Source: Blattamonas nauphoetae
Taxonomy: Eukaryota; Preaxostyla; Oxymonadida
Length of the DNA: 64,000 nt
NCBI GenBank assembly: GCA_033064195.1
Contig: JARBJD010000261.1
Span: 1 to 64,000, forward strand
Reading direction: 5' to 3'
Under the pieces are notes generated by a model, which saw nothing but the letters and a program-made list of their open reading frames with translations, was not told the origin of the DNA and searched no databases. Numbering within the stretch: position 1 is the stretch's first letter; each line of letters opens with the position of its first letter. Made by a program: the position numbers and the translations under genes. This document shows, in pieces, positions 30,291-40,428 of the stretch.

Positions 30291-33200
30291 ATGGCTGCAG
30301 TTGCTCATTACTCAGAAGCTAATCTTAGTATGATCTCATTTCTTCTCTTTATTTGTGTCCATCACTGGCATTTCTCTCGCAATGTCACTTTTTTATCTTT
30401 TGTTCTTCACTCATCTGATATTTCTCATCACCAAGCTTTTCTTCCTCAAAATATCAACAAATCATACGTTTCAACGTTACTTCTTGATCACAACTCTCTC
30501 ACACATGTGGATCAACTGAATGATTGCTTTGATATCTTGTGGAACTTAGACCTCTCGTATAATGAGGTTTGCCTTAATTTCTCCTTCAAGTTTGTCATTC
30601 ACTCATCCTTTAGATTGCTTCACTCGAGGGAGTCAAGAGATATGACGCGTTCGGGGTCTTGAATCTGTCGTTCAACAGGATTTCTTGGTCAGAATTGTTG
30701 AAGCTTCGACATACAACAATAATCGATCTTTATCTGTCTGGAAATGAAGATTTAGGCCCTTTCTGTGTGCATCTCCTGATATCTTTCACAGCATTCGACT
30801 CACTTCTTTTATTCCTCAGACCGGCCGATTGTGATATATCTTTTTCCGAGCGTATGGTCCATTGATGGGTGGTATGTGAGTGCGTATGAACGAACTCGGG
30901 CAGCAGCGTGGTGTTCTCGAGGAGAAGGCAGAACTCTTGTATGCTCCCTGCCATTCTCTATCCTCTCAGTATTTGTCTATACGACAGATTTCAGATCATA
31001 CAACTCAGGTTTCTGGAAAACTCGTGATTGAGACTCCTAACTCAATTGCATTGAAGGACGGGTTCTCTAAGAAACCTGCCACGACCCGAGAAGCTGATTG
31101 GAGGCGCGCCCGATTCTTAGCAACCAACTATGAGGAATATATGAGAACGTATGAGGTTATCAGGTGTTTGAAAACCATTTTTCGGAATAAAACGAGATTC
31201 AAATTTCAACTTCTCCATTTGACTATCAAACTCTCATATCTTCCACAATTGTTGATTATCTTGTGTTGTATCTATCAGATTGATCTCCCACGGAGATGAC
31301 TCATCACTTATCTCAATGGATCCCGAGATTCCCTTCCACCTAAAAACTCTTCAATCACTAAATCATAGAGATTTAACATTGGTGCTGTCAATTCTGGCAG
31401 TTCAGCTTTTATTTCAACTGCCATCCGAATGTGTTGCGGAAACATTGGGATCATCAGTTCCAGCGCTATTGACATCACTTTCTGAACCACACACGAATTT
31501 GTCGCGACTTGCCCCACATTCAGTAATGGTATGTTCTGAACCTGTTATTATCATCATTTTTGAATGATTTTCATCATTTTATTATCTGTCTTCCCTTGAT
31601 CTTCATTGTTTGATCTTCATCAACAGTGTCTCATCAATTTCTTCCTCCCCACCCTCGCATCTCTCACCTCTCCCCCCTCATTCACGTTTCCCCCCGCAAT
31701 CTCGATCCCTGCAACAGAAAAAACGTCATCTGCTTTTGCTCGACTCTCATCAGAATCACCATTCTCAAAACTGGACTTCCAATCCTTACTCATTCTCCTA
31801 TCACAACAATCATCACTTCTTCCACCAACAGGAAGAGAGGGTTCACTGAATTGGCGGAAGGAATATGGACAGAGTGTGATGAGCCAGAAACAAATCGATC
31901 TTGTTGATCCTGTGGCATTTGTGGATATTGACAGTGTATGTAAGATAATTTATATTTCCATCTTGTGTTTTGTCCAGTTTTTCTGTCTCATCTCTCTCAT
32001 TATGCTGTCTTTAATCTCTCAGGCCGTCTTTTGTTATCTCATTTCTTTTTTCACTATCCAATCATCATTTTCAACACACGCGTCTGATTTCTCGGCATTC
32101 ATCACAAATGCTCTTCCATTTTTGGACAAACTCCGTTCATCAAATCACACAGTCCCAAGTCGACCAACAACCACTCCCTCACCCTCTGAGCCACAATCTC
32201 GATCGATGTCAGCCTCACACGAACCACGCACTTCACAGTCATCGTCATTACAACCTTCCTCGTCATTACAACCTTCCTCGGCAGGATCTTCCACAAAATA
32301 CATGGAATCAAAAGTCTCAGCGATTGTCCAATCAACACACATTCCGGAGTCTTTCCTGTCGCGTGTGATGGCCTCCCCTCCAAACACTGCCGTCGCAGCT
32401 GTTGGCGATTTCGTTCTTTTCGACGGAGGCCCATCTTATTCGTCAAACACACCTCTTTCCTCCCCACAATCGTCGTCACCGCAAAAATGGCGTTCAGAAG
32501 GACCGAGTCAAACAGCAGGGAAACAACACGCATTCGTCGTCGGATCTGTCGACCACTCAAACAGCACCTGCACCCTCCTTCCTCTCTCGGCACTGTCTTC
32601 AGGTGAACGCCCTGCTTCTCATTTAGATCACCAAGCATTCTCATTCCTGCGAACTGTTAGCTCGAAGCTGCATGTGCCGTCGATGTACAGGGAGGCTTTC
32701 TCGTCAGCTGGAATGGCGTCAACACCCTTCTTCCATCCAGCAGCAGGGACAGCTCAAGGAGAGACGAATTTGTTGATGATCACACGAGACAAGAAAGAGT
32801 TGATGTTGACGAAGCAGAGGCAGAAGGAACTCGATAAAACGGAGGAAGTGAGGAAGGAGCGAGGAAAGTTTGCTGAATCGCTCCGACAAAGAGACGGGCG
32901 TGGATTAGGAATGGGAATGGGTGATGGAACTGGAGTGGGTGAGGGACAGATGAAAGTGGGAGTGGGAGCAGGGCGAGATGAACTCAGAATCGCACTGTCG
33001 CATCTGACTCTCGTTGACGATGATCGGAGAGGGGCGGGAAAACGGGATAACATGATGGAAGGTGTTCGAGTGTGGCGATGGGAAGAGGACAAATGGAAGA
33101 AGAACAAACAGATTCTGGCTCGACGCGAAGAACGTGCTCAACAGGAAAGGGAGTTGGGCCAATTGGGAGAAACTCGCTCGTCATCGTCTGATGCACATCT

Positions 33201-35599
33201 GGTTGGGTCGTCACACGTGTTTGTGTCAAAAGGACGGACAGTTCGGGAGTATCGAGCCGACGAGTTGGAGAAAGAGACGATTCGCCGATTGACACCGTCA
33301 ACGCCAACGAAGCTGCATCGATTGCCAAGACTGGTTTCGAGTGAGGGAAGGAGGGAATGGAAGGAGGAAGGGAGAGGAGAGCAGGGACAAGATCAAACAC
33401 TCAAGAAGGACGACGCGGAAACAAAGCCTTGGGATGGGGGAGAAGCGAAGAGAGAAGCAGGAGCGGGTGTTGTGCGTGGATACAACAATCATGAGTCCAA
33501 AGTTGGAGTCGAACTCCTCCTCGCATCCGAACAAGAAGTCGCACGTCTCAATTTGGACGAACAGAAAGAGACTGAGCGTCAGAACCGGGCAAGAAGGAGG
33601 AAAGAGCGAGGAAAGCGAGTCGTCGAGGCAGAGGACGATGCGGAGTATCATCCAAGCTTCGAGAACACAGCTCGGAGAGGAAGAGTGTGGAAAGAGATTG
33701 AGATTCCACAGAGTTATGCAGTGGATGAGAGTGTGTTGGTGGAGAGGGGAGTGGTGGGAGAGAAGGAGAGTGAATTGGGAGTGTTGTTGGGAGTGATCGC
33801 TGAAGAAGAGGCAGCGAGAGCACTGCGAAGAGAAAGGAAGGAACAGCGAAGAAAGAAGGAAGCAGAGACGAACACTCGCTTTTTTGTCACAGAAGAAAAA
33901 GACGAGAAGGAGGACGAACGAAAGAAGAAGAAAAGACAGACCGAAACACGACCACTCATCAACCCTCGCTCCACCAATCTCCTCCAAATGGACACCAGGC
34001 ATATCTCGGGAGTGGAAGGAAAGGCGCTCGGAGGGTCGACAAATCAGAAGAATGGGAAAAGAGGAGAGGTCGAGGCAGCTCATTCATCCGACGATGATTT
34101 AAGCGACTCATCCGATGCAAGCTCAGCCGACGTGAACGAAGTGACAGGCCGCGTGTTGGAGGAAATGGCGCGAGCCGAACGAGTCTCGTCACTTTTGGAC
34201 AGTCTCCATTCTCGCCCGTTCATCGGAGGGAGACAGAAGAAGGAGAAGCGAGTGGCAGAACAGACACCGGGTCATTCTTTTGGCACAGCATCATCGTCAA
34301 CTTGGTTTGGGCGGCCGAACAAGTCGAAACTGCTTGTTCCGCCTGCGGATTCGGTTGAGGTGATTCTTCCATCGTCGATTCGAGAGAGGATGGAGTTGCT
34401 GGACGAGATGAAGAAAATGGAGAAGCAGGAAGTTGAGAAAAGTGGAAAGTGGAGTGGGATGGTGGAAGGAAACAAAGTCAGGATGGATGGGAGGCGGAGG
34501 AAGGAAGGGGAGAACGAAAATGGTGACGAAATGAAGCACACAATGAGACAAGAAAAGTTAAAACGAAAAATGGAGTGGATCAACCAAACTCAGCGCGAAC
34601 GAATGATGGGAGCATCGGACGACGATCCAGCACTTCATCTACGCGGATCGACACACGAGCCAGGCGGAGGAAGAGAGAGACGAGACGGGAGTGTGGAGAG
34701 GGACTTCAACGACAGGATGGACACGCGAGGAGTGCGAAGCAGCAAACGAGACGATGAAATGCGCCAGAGCATTCCGTGTCGAGTGGCAGATGTGATTAAC
34801 TTGGACACGATTCGGTTGTTGTCGCATTCGATCAAACCGATGGAGAGAGAGTTGGAGAAGGAGAGAATGAAGGAGAAGGTGTTCTCGCAGACTCCAGCTC
34901 GAATTGTGCATGTGAAGGGGCGAGGGGACAGACAACGGCGGAACGCAGACCAGGAACTGAGAGGTATGTTGGGATCATTTTGAGTTCTCATTATTTGTCT
35001 TGTTCACGTTCCTTCTTCATTATCATCGTAACGTTACCTCATTCTCTGATCATCGTTTCTCTCTCACCACTCTGCCTCTCCTCTCACATCTCCTCTTCTC
35101 TGTCTCCTCAGCTTCTGGCATCTTCACTGTCCCTTCACCAGTTGGCACCGGCTTCTCGTTCGGTGACGGTTACATCCCGTCCCCCACACCGCCACCTGCG
35201 TCACATGCCACACTTGCTGAGCCGAAGATTGGACCACGGCGCAGTTCGAGTGTGCGAGGGAACAAAATAGAGAAGACAAAGAAAGCAAGAAAGTTTGTGG
35301 GAAGGCGGAAAGGAAGTGGTGGAGAGAAGAGAAGACACGAGGACGCGGAGAGAGTTAAAGAGAAAGAGAACGATGATTGGAGCGACGAAGACTGTATCGG
35401 ACACGTGGAGAAGATTGTGGGAAAGAGGCAGATGGCAGATGGGGTGTCGTGGGAGTATTACTGCAAGTGGGTCAAGGCTGACGGATCGGACTCGTTTTAT
35501 GTGTGGCTCAAAGGTGACGATCTCCTTCCGTCGGAGCTGGAGATATTTGAAGCTGAGAAGGAAGCAAAAAAGGAAGAGGAGAGACAGGATAGTGATTAA
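30291..35599 (+). CDS. Leucine-rich-repeat protein with long charged middle and C-terminal chromodomain-like fold
   Basis: Proposed exons: 30291-30327, 30436-30566, 30614-30764, 30820-30875, 30904-31163, 31279-31528, 31627-31935, 32023-34963 and 35112-35599. Spliced length is 4623 nt (1540 aa), which requires a 28-nt intron at 30876-30903 (GTGAGT...GGGCAG). The N-terminus has LRR units (TLLLDHNSLTHVDQL, LWNLDLSYNE, VLNLSFNRISW, DLYLSGNEDL) and an LRR cap (RPIVIYLFPSVWSIDG). The middle is 1000 residues of Ser-rich, then Glu/Arg/Lys-rich coil. The last 60 residues read VEKIVGKRQMADG then EYYCKWVKADGSDSFYVW and a Glu/Lys helix, the outline of a chromodomain. LRR and chromodomain in one protein is not a combination I know. 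Likely a nuclear scaffold. Confidence 0.65.
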
Positions 35600-36163
35600 T
35601 TTGATCAAGCGTGAACTCTTTATTTTTGTTCGCATTTCGTTCAAGAATCTTCGTTTGTTTCACACGACTGATGAGCTCATCACTGTCGCTTCGGAATGAT
35701 CATCAGTGGCAGAAAAAGGACACGACTTGCTTCAGTAAACACCAACCCATTTAAACTCTCGTGATTGAGTCGATCTCAACAGTACGGAAGAGCGAAACCA
35801 CACCAACTCCCATCCGTTTCTGATATAGATTTGCAATGCTTATATTGTTTGAAAAGTCGAGAGAAATGACAACACGAGAAAAAGAAGCCCTGGAGGAAGG
35901 ATCGAGATTCTGTTTTCGAGGGTGGATGACTGAACTCAGCCCACATCAAACTATTTTGACTCGCTCTTCTTTTTTCTAACTTTCCGGCAAGAAATCAACA
36001 GGGACTTTCTGCCTCCTCGAACGCTCTTTAGGCATGGTTATGATTGGAGAAACGGTTTGTCTTCTTTTTCCACACATTTTTGAGTTTGATTTTCAGGACG
36101 ACAAAAAGGAGAGCGAAATGGAAAGGGATTAACCATGAATGGATTTCTTGTTTTGGGCCAAGT
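35600..36163. other. Intergenic stretch; possible upstream mini-ORF
   Basis: At 36034 an ATG begins a short spliced or unspliced frame (MVMIGET...), ended by TAA near 36129, just before the small gene at 36164. It could be an upstream ORF or an unannotated first exon. Nothing else is visible. Confidence 0.4.
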
Positions 36164-36600
36164 ATGACAGAACTTATTGAAATGAGTCGAAGCGACTGTA
36201 ACGTCACACAGAGCTGTTTCACAAGCCAGTATGTCTCTTTTCTTTCTCATTCAAGCTCTCTTCTCAATTTCTCTTCTGTTCACTTTCTCTCTCCCTTTTT
36301 TAAGGAATAAATTCAATGATCCGTCGTGCAGGACGGTTATTGATGGAGAATTGGAGGCCCTGGTGGAGAGCCTCCTTGATAGTCAGTTGGCGAGTCTCGC
36401 GACACTCCCCTACACTCTTTCGAATGGTTTCACTTGTTTCCTCTTAATTCTCTCCGTATTTAGATACAGATGATCTGATGTCGATGACTCTGGAGGAACT
36501 GGAAATGGAAGCAGAACTCGCTCGAATCGAGTTCATCGAGTGTTTACTGAGCCGAATAAAGCCATTTGTTCTTGACTGGATGAAATCAAGATCATTTTGA
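36164..36600 (+). CDS. Small acidic helical protein, unrecognised (three exons)
   Basis: Exons 36164-36228, 36305-36426 and 36464-36600 with introns of 76 and 37 nt (GTATGT...TAAG and GTTTCA...TTTAG). The spliced 324 nt gives 107 aa. Helical throughout: VIDGELEALVESLLDSQLAS, then DDLMSMTLEELEMEAELARI, ending in LSRIKPFVLDWMKSRSF. No known domain. The DDLMSMTLEELE stretch resembles DNLMMCSLEELE of the protein at 18644-19242, suggesting a small family. The start is the first in-frame ATG; an upstream exon is possible. Confidence 0.5.
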
Positions 36601-36896
36601 TTTTAATCCTTCTTCTATTCTCTTGTTTTTCACTTCACCACATTCTTCTTTGATTTATCTTTCCTAAACAAATCGTACTCCATTGTAATCACCCTCTCTC
36701 ACACTTCCCGGAGTTTGGCATCAGCCTGTTGTGAAAACTACATAAATTTCGGAGATAATTGCAGCAGAAAACCAAAAAAAGAAACTAAGATGCAGGATCC
36801 AGTATGAAAGAGAGACAAAAAATATATTTGTGGAGGCGAATCCTCCCTGTGATAGATAAGTGTGGGTTTGCCCGCGATTTATACTAAGAATGAAGA

Positions 36897-37151
36897 TTAC
36901 GCTGTCTCATTTTGAGGATCATCTGGTCGCGGAGACATCTGCCTGACAAGCTCAGCAGCAATCGAATCCGCCATCCGATTGATCTCCACTGCGCTTGTTC
37001 CTCGACGAGAGTGATGTGATTGAGACGACCTCGCTGTTTGGCTCCTCGATCGCGACTGTCTTGACTCCGAGCGATGTGAATTGTCGTGTGAGTGGTGGCT
37101 GCGATTAGATGAGTGGCTTCGGGAGCGCGTTGTTGTCGGTTGGGGATCTGT
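36897..37151 (-). other. Open Arg/Ser-rich extension beyond an in-frame TAG of the receptor-like gene
   Basis: Directly after the TAG at 37152-37154 the same frame stays open for 84 codons to a TAA at 36897-36899. It has the same composition as the tail before it (TTTRSRSHSSNRSHHSHDNS, SESRQSRSRSQTARSSQSHH) and ends in a helix, NRMADSIAAELVRQMS. The context SI-stop-TDPQ fits a former Gln (CAG to TAG). Confidence 0.65.
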
Positions 37152-40100
37152 CTAGATCGAACGGGTGGGCACAGCAACTTGGTCAGTCTGAGTGGCGAGC
37201 GGTTGGACGGAGAGACGTCGCGGGACTGTAGCGGTTGGAGTTACCGAGCGATGTGGTGGTTGAGAACGAGAGCGAGACGAGTGATGGCTTCGGTGAGAGC
37301 GGCGAGACGATGAGGACGAGCGATGTTTGCTGTAGCTCGATTCGGAGTAGTGGGAGTTGGAATCGTCGTTCGAGTCCATCTCGGCTTGCTCGATCAACAA
37401 CTGTTGCACTTTCTCTTCCAACATTCGATGGAAGACGAGGCTGCGTGAGGTTTTGATGCAGATGATCAGAAGGACCACAACTGCAACGAGGAAGATTCCT
37501 CCAAAAACAAAGAAGACAACTGATGAAGCCTCAGCAGCAGTGAGGGTGCGCCTTTCCAGCGCTTCGATGATGGTCACAGCTTTCGTTTCGAGATTTGTGT
37601 CCATTTTCATCTTCACCCCCCATGAATTGCGAGTGTCAGACATGACGGCTGCTGGGAGCGTGCATTTCGCTTCAGTTTGGCTCAGAATTTCTAAATTCTC
37701 GCATTCCACATCGTCCCCATGGTTTGTGGTGGTTTCCATCTTCGACAAGACGATGGACAGGCCGCAGGGGTAGAATTCTCTGCCTGTGATGGTGACAGTG
37801 TCGTTATCTTTCGCTGTTTTGATGATGATAGGCTCAGCGAAAGCGCCAACTTCGTCCACCAGTTCTTGTTGAGTGCTCGTTCTGGAATAGAGATCTGAAC
37901 TCTCGTCGTGTGAAATGAAGAGTGAGCTTCCAAACTCCCCACCCATCTTTCCAATCAGAGTTCCGATGGAGTTTTGCTTTAGAATACAGTTCAACTGGAA
38001 TGACGGAAAGGCTGTGCTCACTGGAGGATTCGAATGGAACGAAATGCGGTCCAGTGTGCATTCTGATGAGATGACGAGGAGTGCGGGGAGATTGTTGTCA
38101 GAGAACTGACACTGCATCAACTGAAGAGTGCTGGCAGAGCAGACAATGGCAGCCTGGTCAGCTGTGCAGACTAATTCTGTGATCCCTTCGCCCATCCTCA
38201 GCCCAGTGAAGACACAATAATTCATTTTGTATGTTCCTCCTCGCAGAGAGATGACAGGAATGTCTTTCGAGGGAGTCGAAATGGAGCTCAGGATAAGCCC
38301 GGAGAACGTCGCAAGTTGGGCAAGTTGTGAATCGCCAGACGAGACGAAGAATGACTCGGAGAGGGCCTTGTCCGAGAATTTGAAACTGAGATCGATTTCC
38401 GAGCCACTTTTTCCAACATAGGGAGTTTTTTGGATGGATGGAATGTCGATGGTGATGGAGGTAATGGAAGCTTTCGCAGCGTTGACAGTGATGAGGGGAT
38501 GTGTCGCTGGTATTTGTGACTTGAAAATCAGAGAGTCCAGTTTCGCCTCCCCATTTTCAACCAACACAACAGTCTGAACATTGACATCAACCATTTCAAC
38601 GGTGAACGTCTCCAACTGAACATTCTTCCGAGTGATCAATACGGCCTTCTCTTCTTGCATAGATCCATAGAACGTTAAGATACTCTTCAAACGAAAGAGC
38701 TTCGAAGGGCTGATGGATACTCCATCCAATAAGAGGTTCAGTGGAGCAGGATCAATAATGCTGACGAAGAGACACTTGTTACTGCCGGTCAAGTGTCGCA
38801 TGGCGGTAGTGATGGTTAAGCAGGGGTCCTCGACATCTCCACACGTCAGAGAGTCGGTAGCATAATAGATAAGGTCATCCCCAACGAAAATATGGTTTGA
38901 TTGGTACATTCGGAGCTTTTCGAGTGACATGATTGAGTTGGAAGCTTCATCATAGACTTCTCCTTCGTGCTCAAGACCCAGATTGTGTATTTCGTGAACT
39001 TGCCCGTTGAGCTGGACTTCGGCGTCGTCGCATGCAATAAAAAAGGGGCGGAGATCGGGTAGGGGGGTGACTTGAGTGAACCTGACGCCGATCGAGTCCA
39101 GGGTTAGTACTTGTGATGGAGCGGAGATGATATCGACATAGAAGATGACAGGATGTTCATAAAAAGTAAAGTCATTCTGCGTAGAGGACGAGTCGCCTTG
39201 TGAGATGACTAGGTTGCAATCAGTGGCGTAATTACTGTAGAATTGCAAGGAAGAAACTTGTGGAGCGTTCACATATACCATCGCCTTGATTTGGGCCGAC
39301 GGGGAGAAAATGGAAGTGCAATCGAGATAAGAAACGGTAAACAGTTCCACGCTTGCTGATGGATGTTGGATAGAGAGCAACGGGCCATGTGTTTCGATTC
39401 TTGAGAAAACGAGCGTTACGAGTAAAACTTTGCGGCAAGAGGTAACTATCATGAAGCCTTCATCCATATGAAGGTTTGAAATTGTGCTATCAGCGTATTC
39501 CAGACTTCCAGCGAGGCCGGATGGGAAGTCGATGAGGGACCCACATTCGACATGAGAATAATCAAACGAAAAGACACCCGACATCGCTCCACCGCTGAGA
39601 GAGATTACTGGGGTTTTGATAGTTTCACCACGGAAGCGAATGGAATCCAGTCGGGCTTTTCCGGCCTTAACTGTTATTGGTGACTTTTCTGCCTCCTTAG
39701 ATGGGAGATAGAAATCAATAAACGAAAGAGCGAGAGATGGAGCATCTGTAGTTTTGGTTTTCTCAACGATGAAGCGTCCTGTGGATGTTATGATGACTGT
39801 TCCTGTTCCTTGCGTCGACAGAAATGTGAAAGTCGATGTAACAGGAAGTTCAACATCTAAGAACGCGAGTGAGAAAATAGATAAGCTTGAAATGGTATCA
39901 ATTGGATGGGAAGCCAGGTAGTATTCAAAGGTTCGGCAAGGTGTGTTTGGCAATGCTGCTGTTCCACAGTCGGCGACATCTTCTCCAAAAGATTCTGAAA
40001 CTTGTTCTACCATGGAAAGGGTGATAACGTTGGATTGTGAAGTCTGTTCAGGAGAGGGGAAAGCGTATGTTCTCGATTTGAGTGAAGAGAACGTTTGCGA

Positions 40101-40223
40101 AGAATTCATGATGGAACGGTTTGGGGATGCAGTGTTTGCTTCATTAAACGAAAGACGGGATGAAGACACTGTTTCAGAAAGTAAGAGAATTGTGAGGAAA
40201 TAAAAGAGGACGTTGAGTGACAT
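37152..40223 (-). CDS. Beta-helix surface protein with Arg/Ser-rich cytoplasmic tail
   Basis: 1023 residues from the ATG at 40223, which gives a signal peptide (MSLNVLFYFLTILLLSETVS). The earlier ATG at 40319 would bury it. The ectodomain is beta-helix-like, with module starts CGTAALPNTPCRTFEYYL and CGDVEDPCLTITTAMR. An IPT-like segment before the membrane reads VTITGREFYPCGLSIVL. The transmembrane helix (VVFFVFGGIFLVAVVVLLII) leads to a tail ending in SSSSSRRSHRSHHSSRSRS repeats. It is intronless, in contrast to its spliced neighbours. The stop is a TAG followed by an open frame of matching composition to 36897, so the native C-terminus may be 85 residues longer. Likely plasma-membrane or vesicle surface; ligand unknown. 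Confidence 0.8.
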   Translation of the reverse strand: MSLNVLFYFLTILLLSETVSSSRLSFNEANTASPNRSIMNSSQTFSSLKSRTYAFPSPEQTSQSNVITLSMVEQVSESFGEDVADCGTAALPNTPCRTFEYYLASHPIDTISSLSIFSLAFLDVELPVTSTFTFLSTQGTGTVIITSTGRFIVEKTKTTDAPSLALSFIDFYLPSKEAEKSPITVKAGKARLDSIRFRGETIKTPVISLSGGAMSGVFSFDYSHVECGSLIDFPSGLAGSLEYADSTISNLHMDEGFMIVTSCRKVLLVTLVFSRIETHGPLLSIQHPSASVELFTVSYLDCTSIFSPSAQIKAMVYVNAPQVSSLQFYSNYATDCNLVISQGDSSSTQNDFTFYEHPVIFYVDIISAPSQVLTLDSIGVRFTQVTPLPDLRPFFIACDDAEVQLNGQVHEIHNLGLEHEGEVYDEASNSIMSLEKLRMYQSNHIFVGDDLIYYATDSLTCGDVEDPCLTITTAMRHLTGSNKCLFVSIIDPAPLNLLLDGVSISPSKLFRLKSILTFYGSMQEEKAVLITRKNVQLETFTVEMVDVNVQTVVLVENGEAKLDSLIFKSQIPATHPLITVNAAKASITSITIDIPSIQKTPYVGKSGSEIDLSFKFSDKALSESFFVSSGDSQLAQLATFSGLILSSISTPSKDIPVISLRGGTYKMNYCVFTGLRMGEGITELVCTADQAAIVCSASTLQLMQCQFSDNNLPALLVISSECTLDRISFHSNPPVSTAFPSFQLNCILKQNSIGTLIGKMGGEFGSSLFISHDESSDLYSRTSTQQELVDEVGAFAEPIIIKTAKDNDTVTITGREFYPCGLSIVLSKMETTTNHGDDVECENLEILSQTEAKCTLPAAVMSDTRNSWGVKMKMDTNLETKAVTIIEALERRTLTAAEASSVVFFVFGGIFLVAVVVLLIICIKTSRSLVFHRMLEEKVQQLLIEQAEMDSNDDSNSHYSESSYSKHRSSSSSRRSHRSHHSSRSRSQPPHRSVTPTATVPRRLSVQPLATQTDQVAVPTRSI

Positions 40224-40428
40224 CCTTCTTTTTTGATCTAGCCATACATGAAACGATTTATTTGGGAGAAGTCTGTTTTCATCAAATTTCAATGCATTGG
40301 TGAATGAATAGGAGGTCATGTCTCAGACACAACACTTCCTGAAGGCTCAATGTGTATCTTTGTGGGATGATTCTTGAGTATTGCAAATTGTGGATTGATC
40401 AAAACCAGGTCGCACTATCTTCAGAAGA
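40224..40428. promoter_or_regulatory. Shared upstream region of two divergent surface-protein genes
   Basis: 205 nt separate the start codons of the two beta-helix membrane proteins. This short bidirectional region must carry both promoters, which would allow coupled or alternate expression. No specific motif can be assigned. Confidence 0.55.

Noticed and set aside
33298-34083. 261-codon minus-strand frame with hydrophobic runs
   Set aside because: It is opposite the charged middle of the LRR-chromo protein; the Ser/Leu/Phe runs are complements of Glu/Lys codons.
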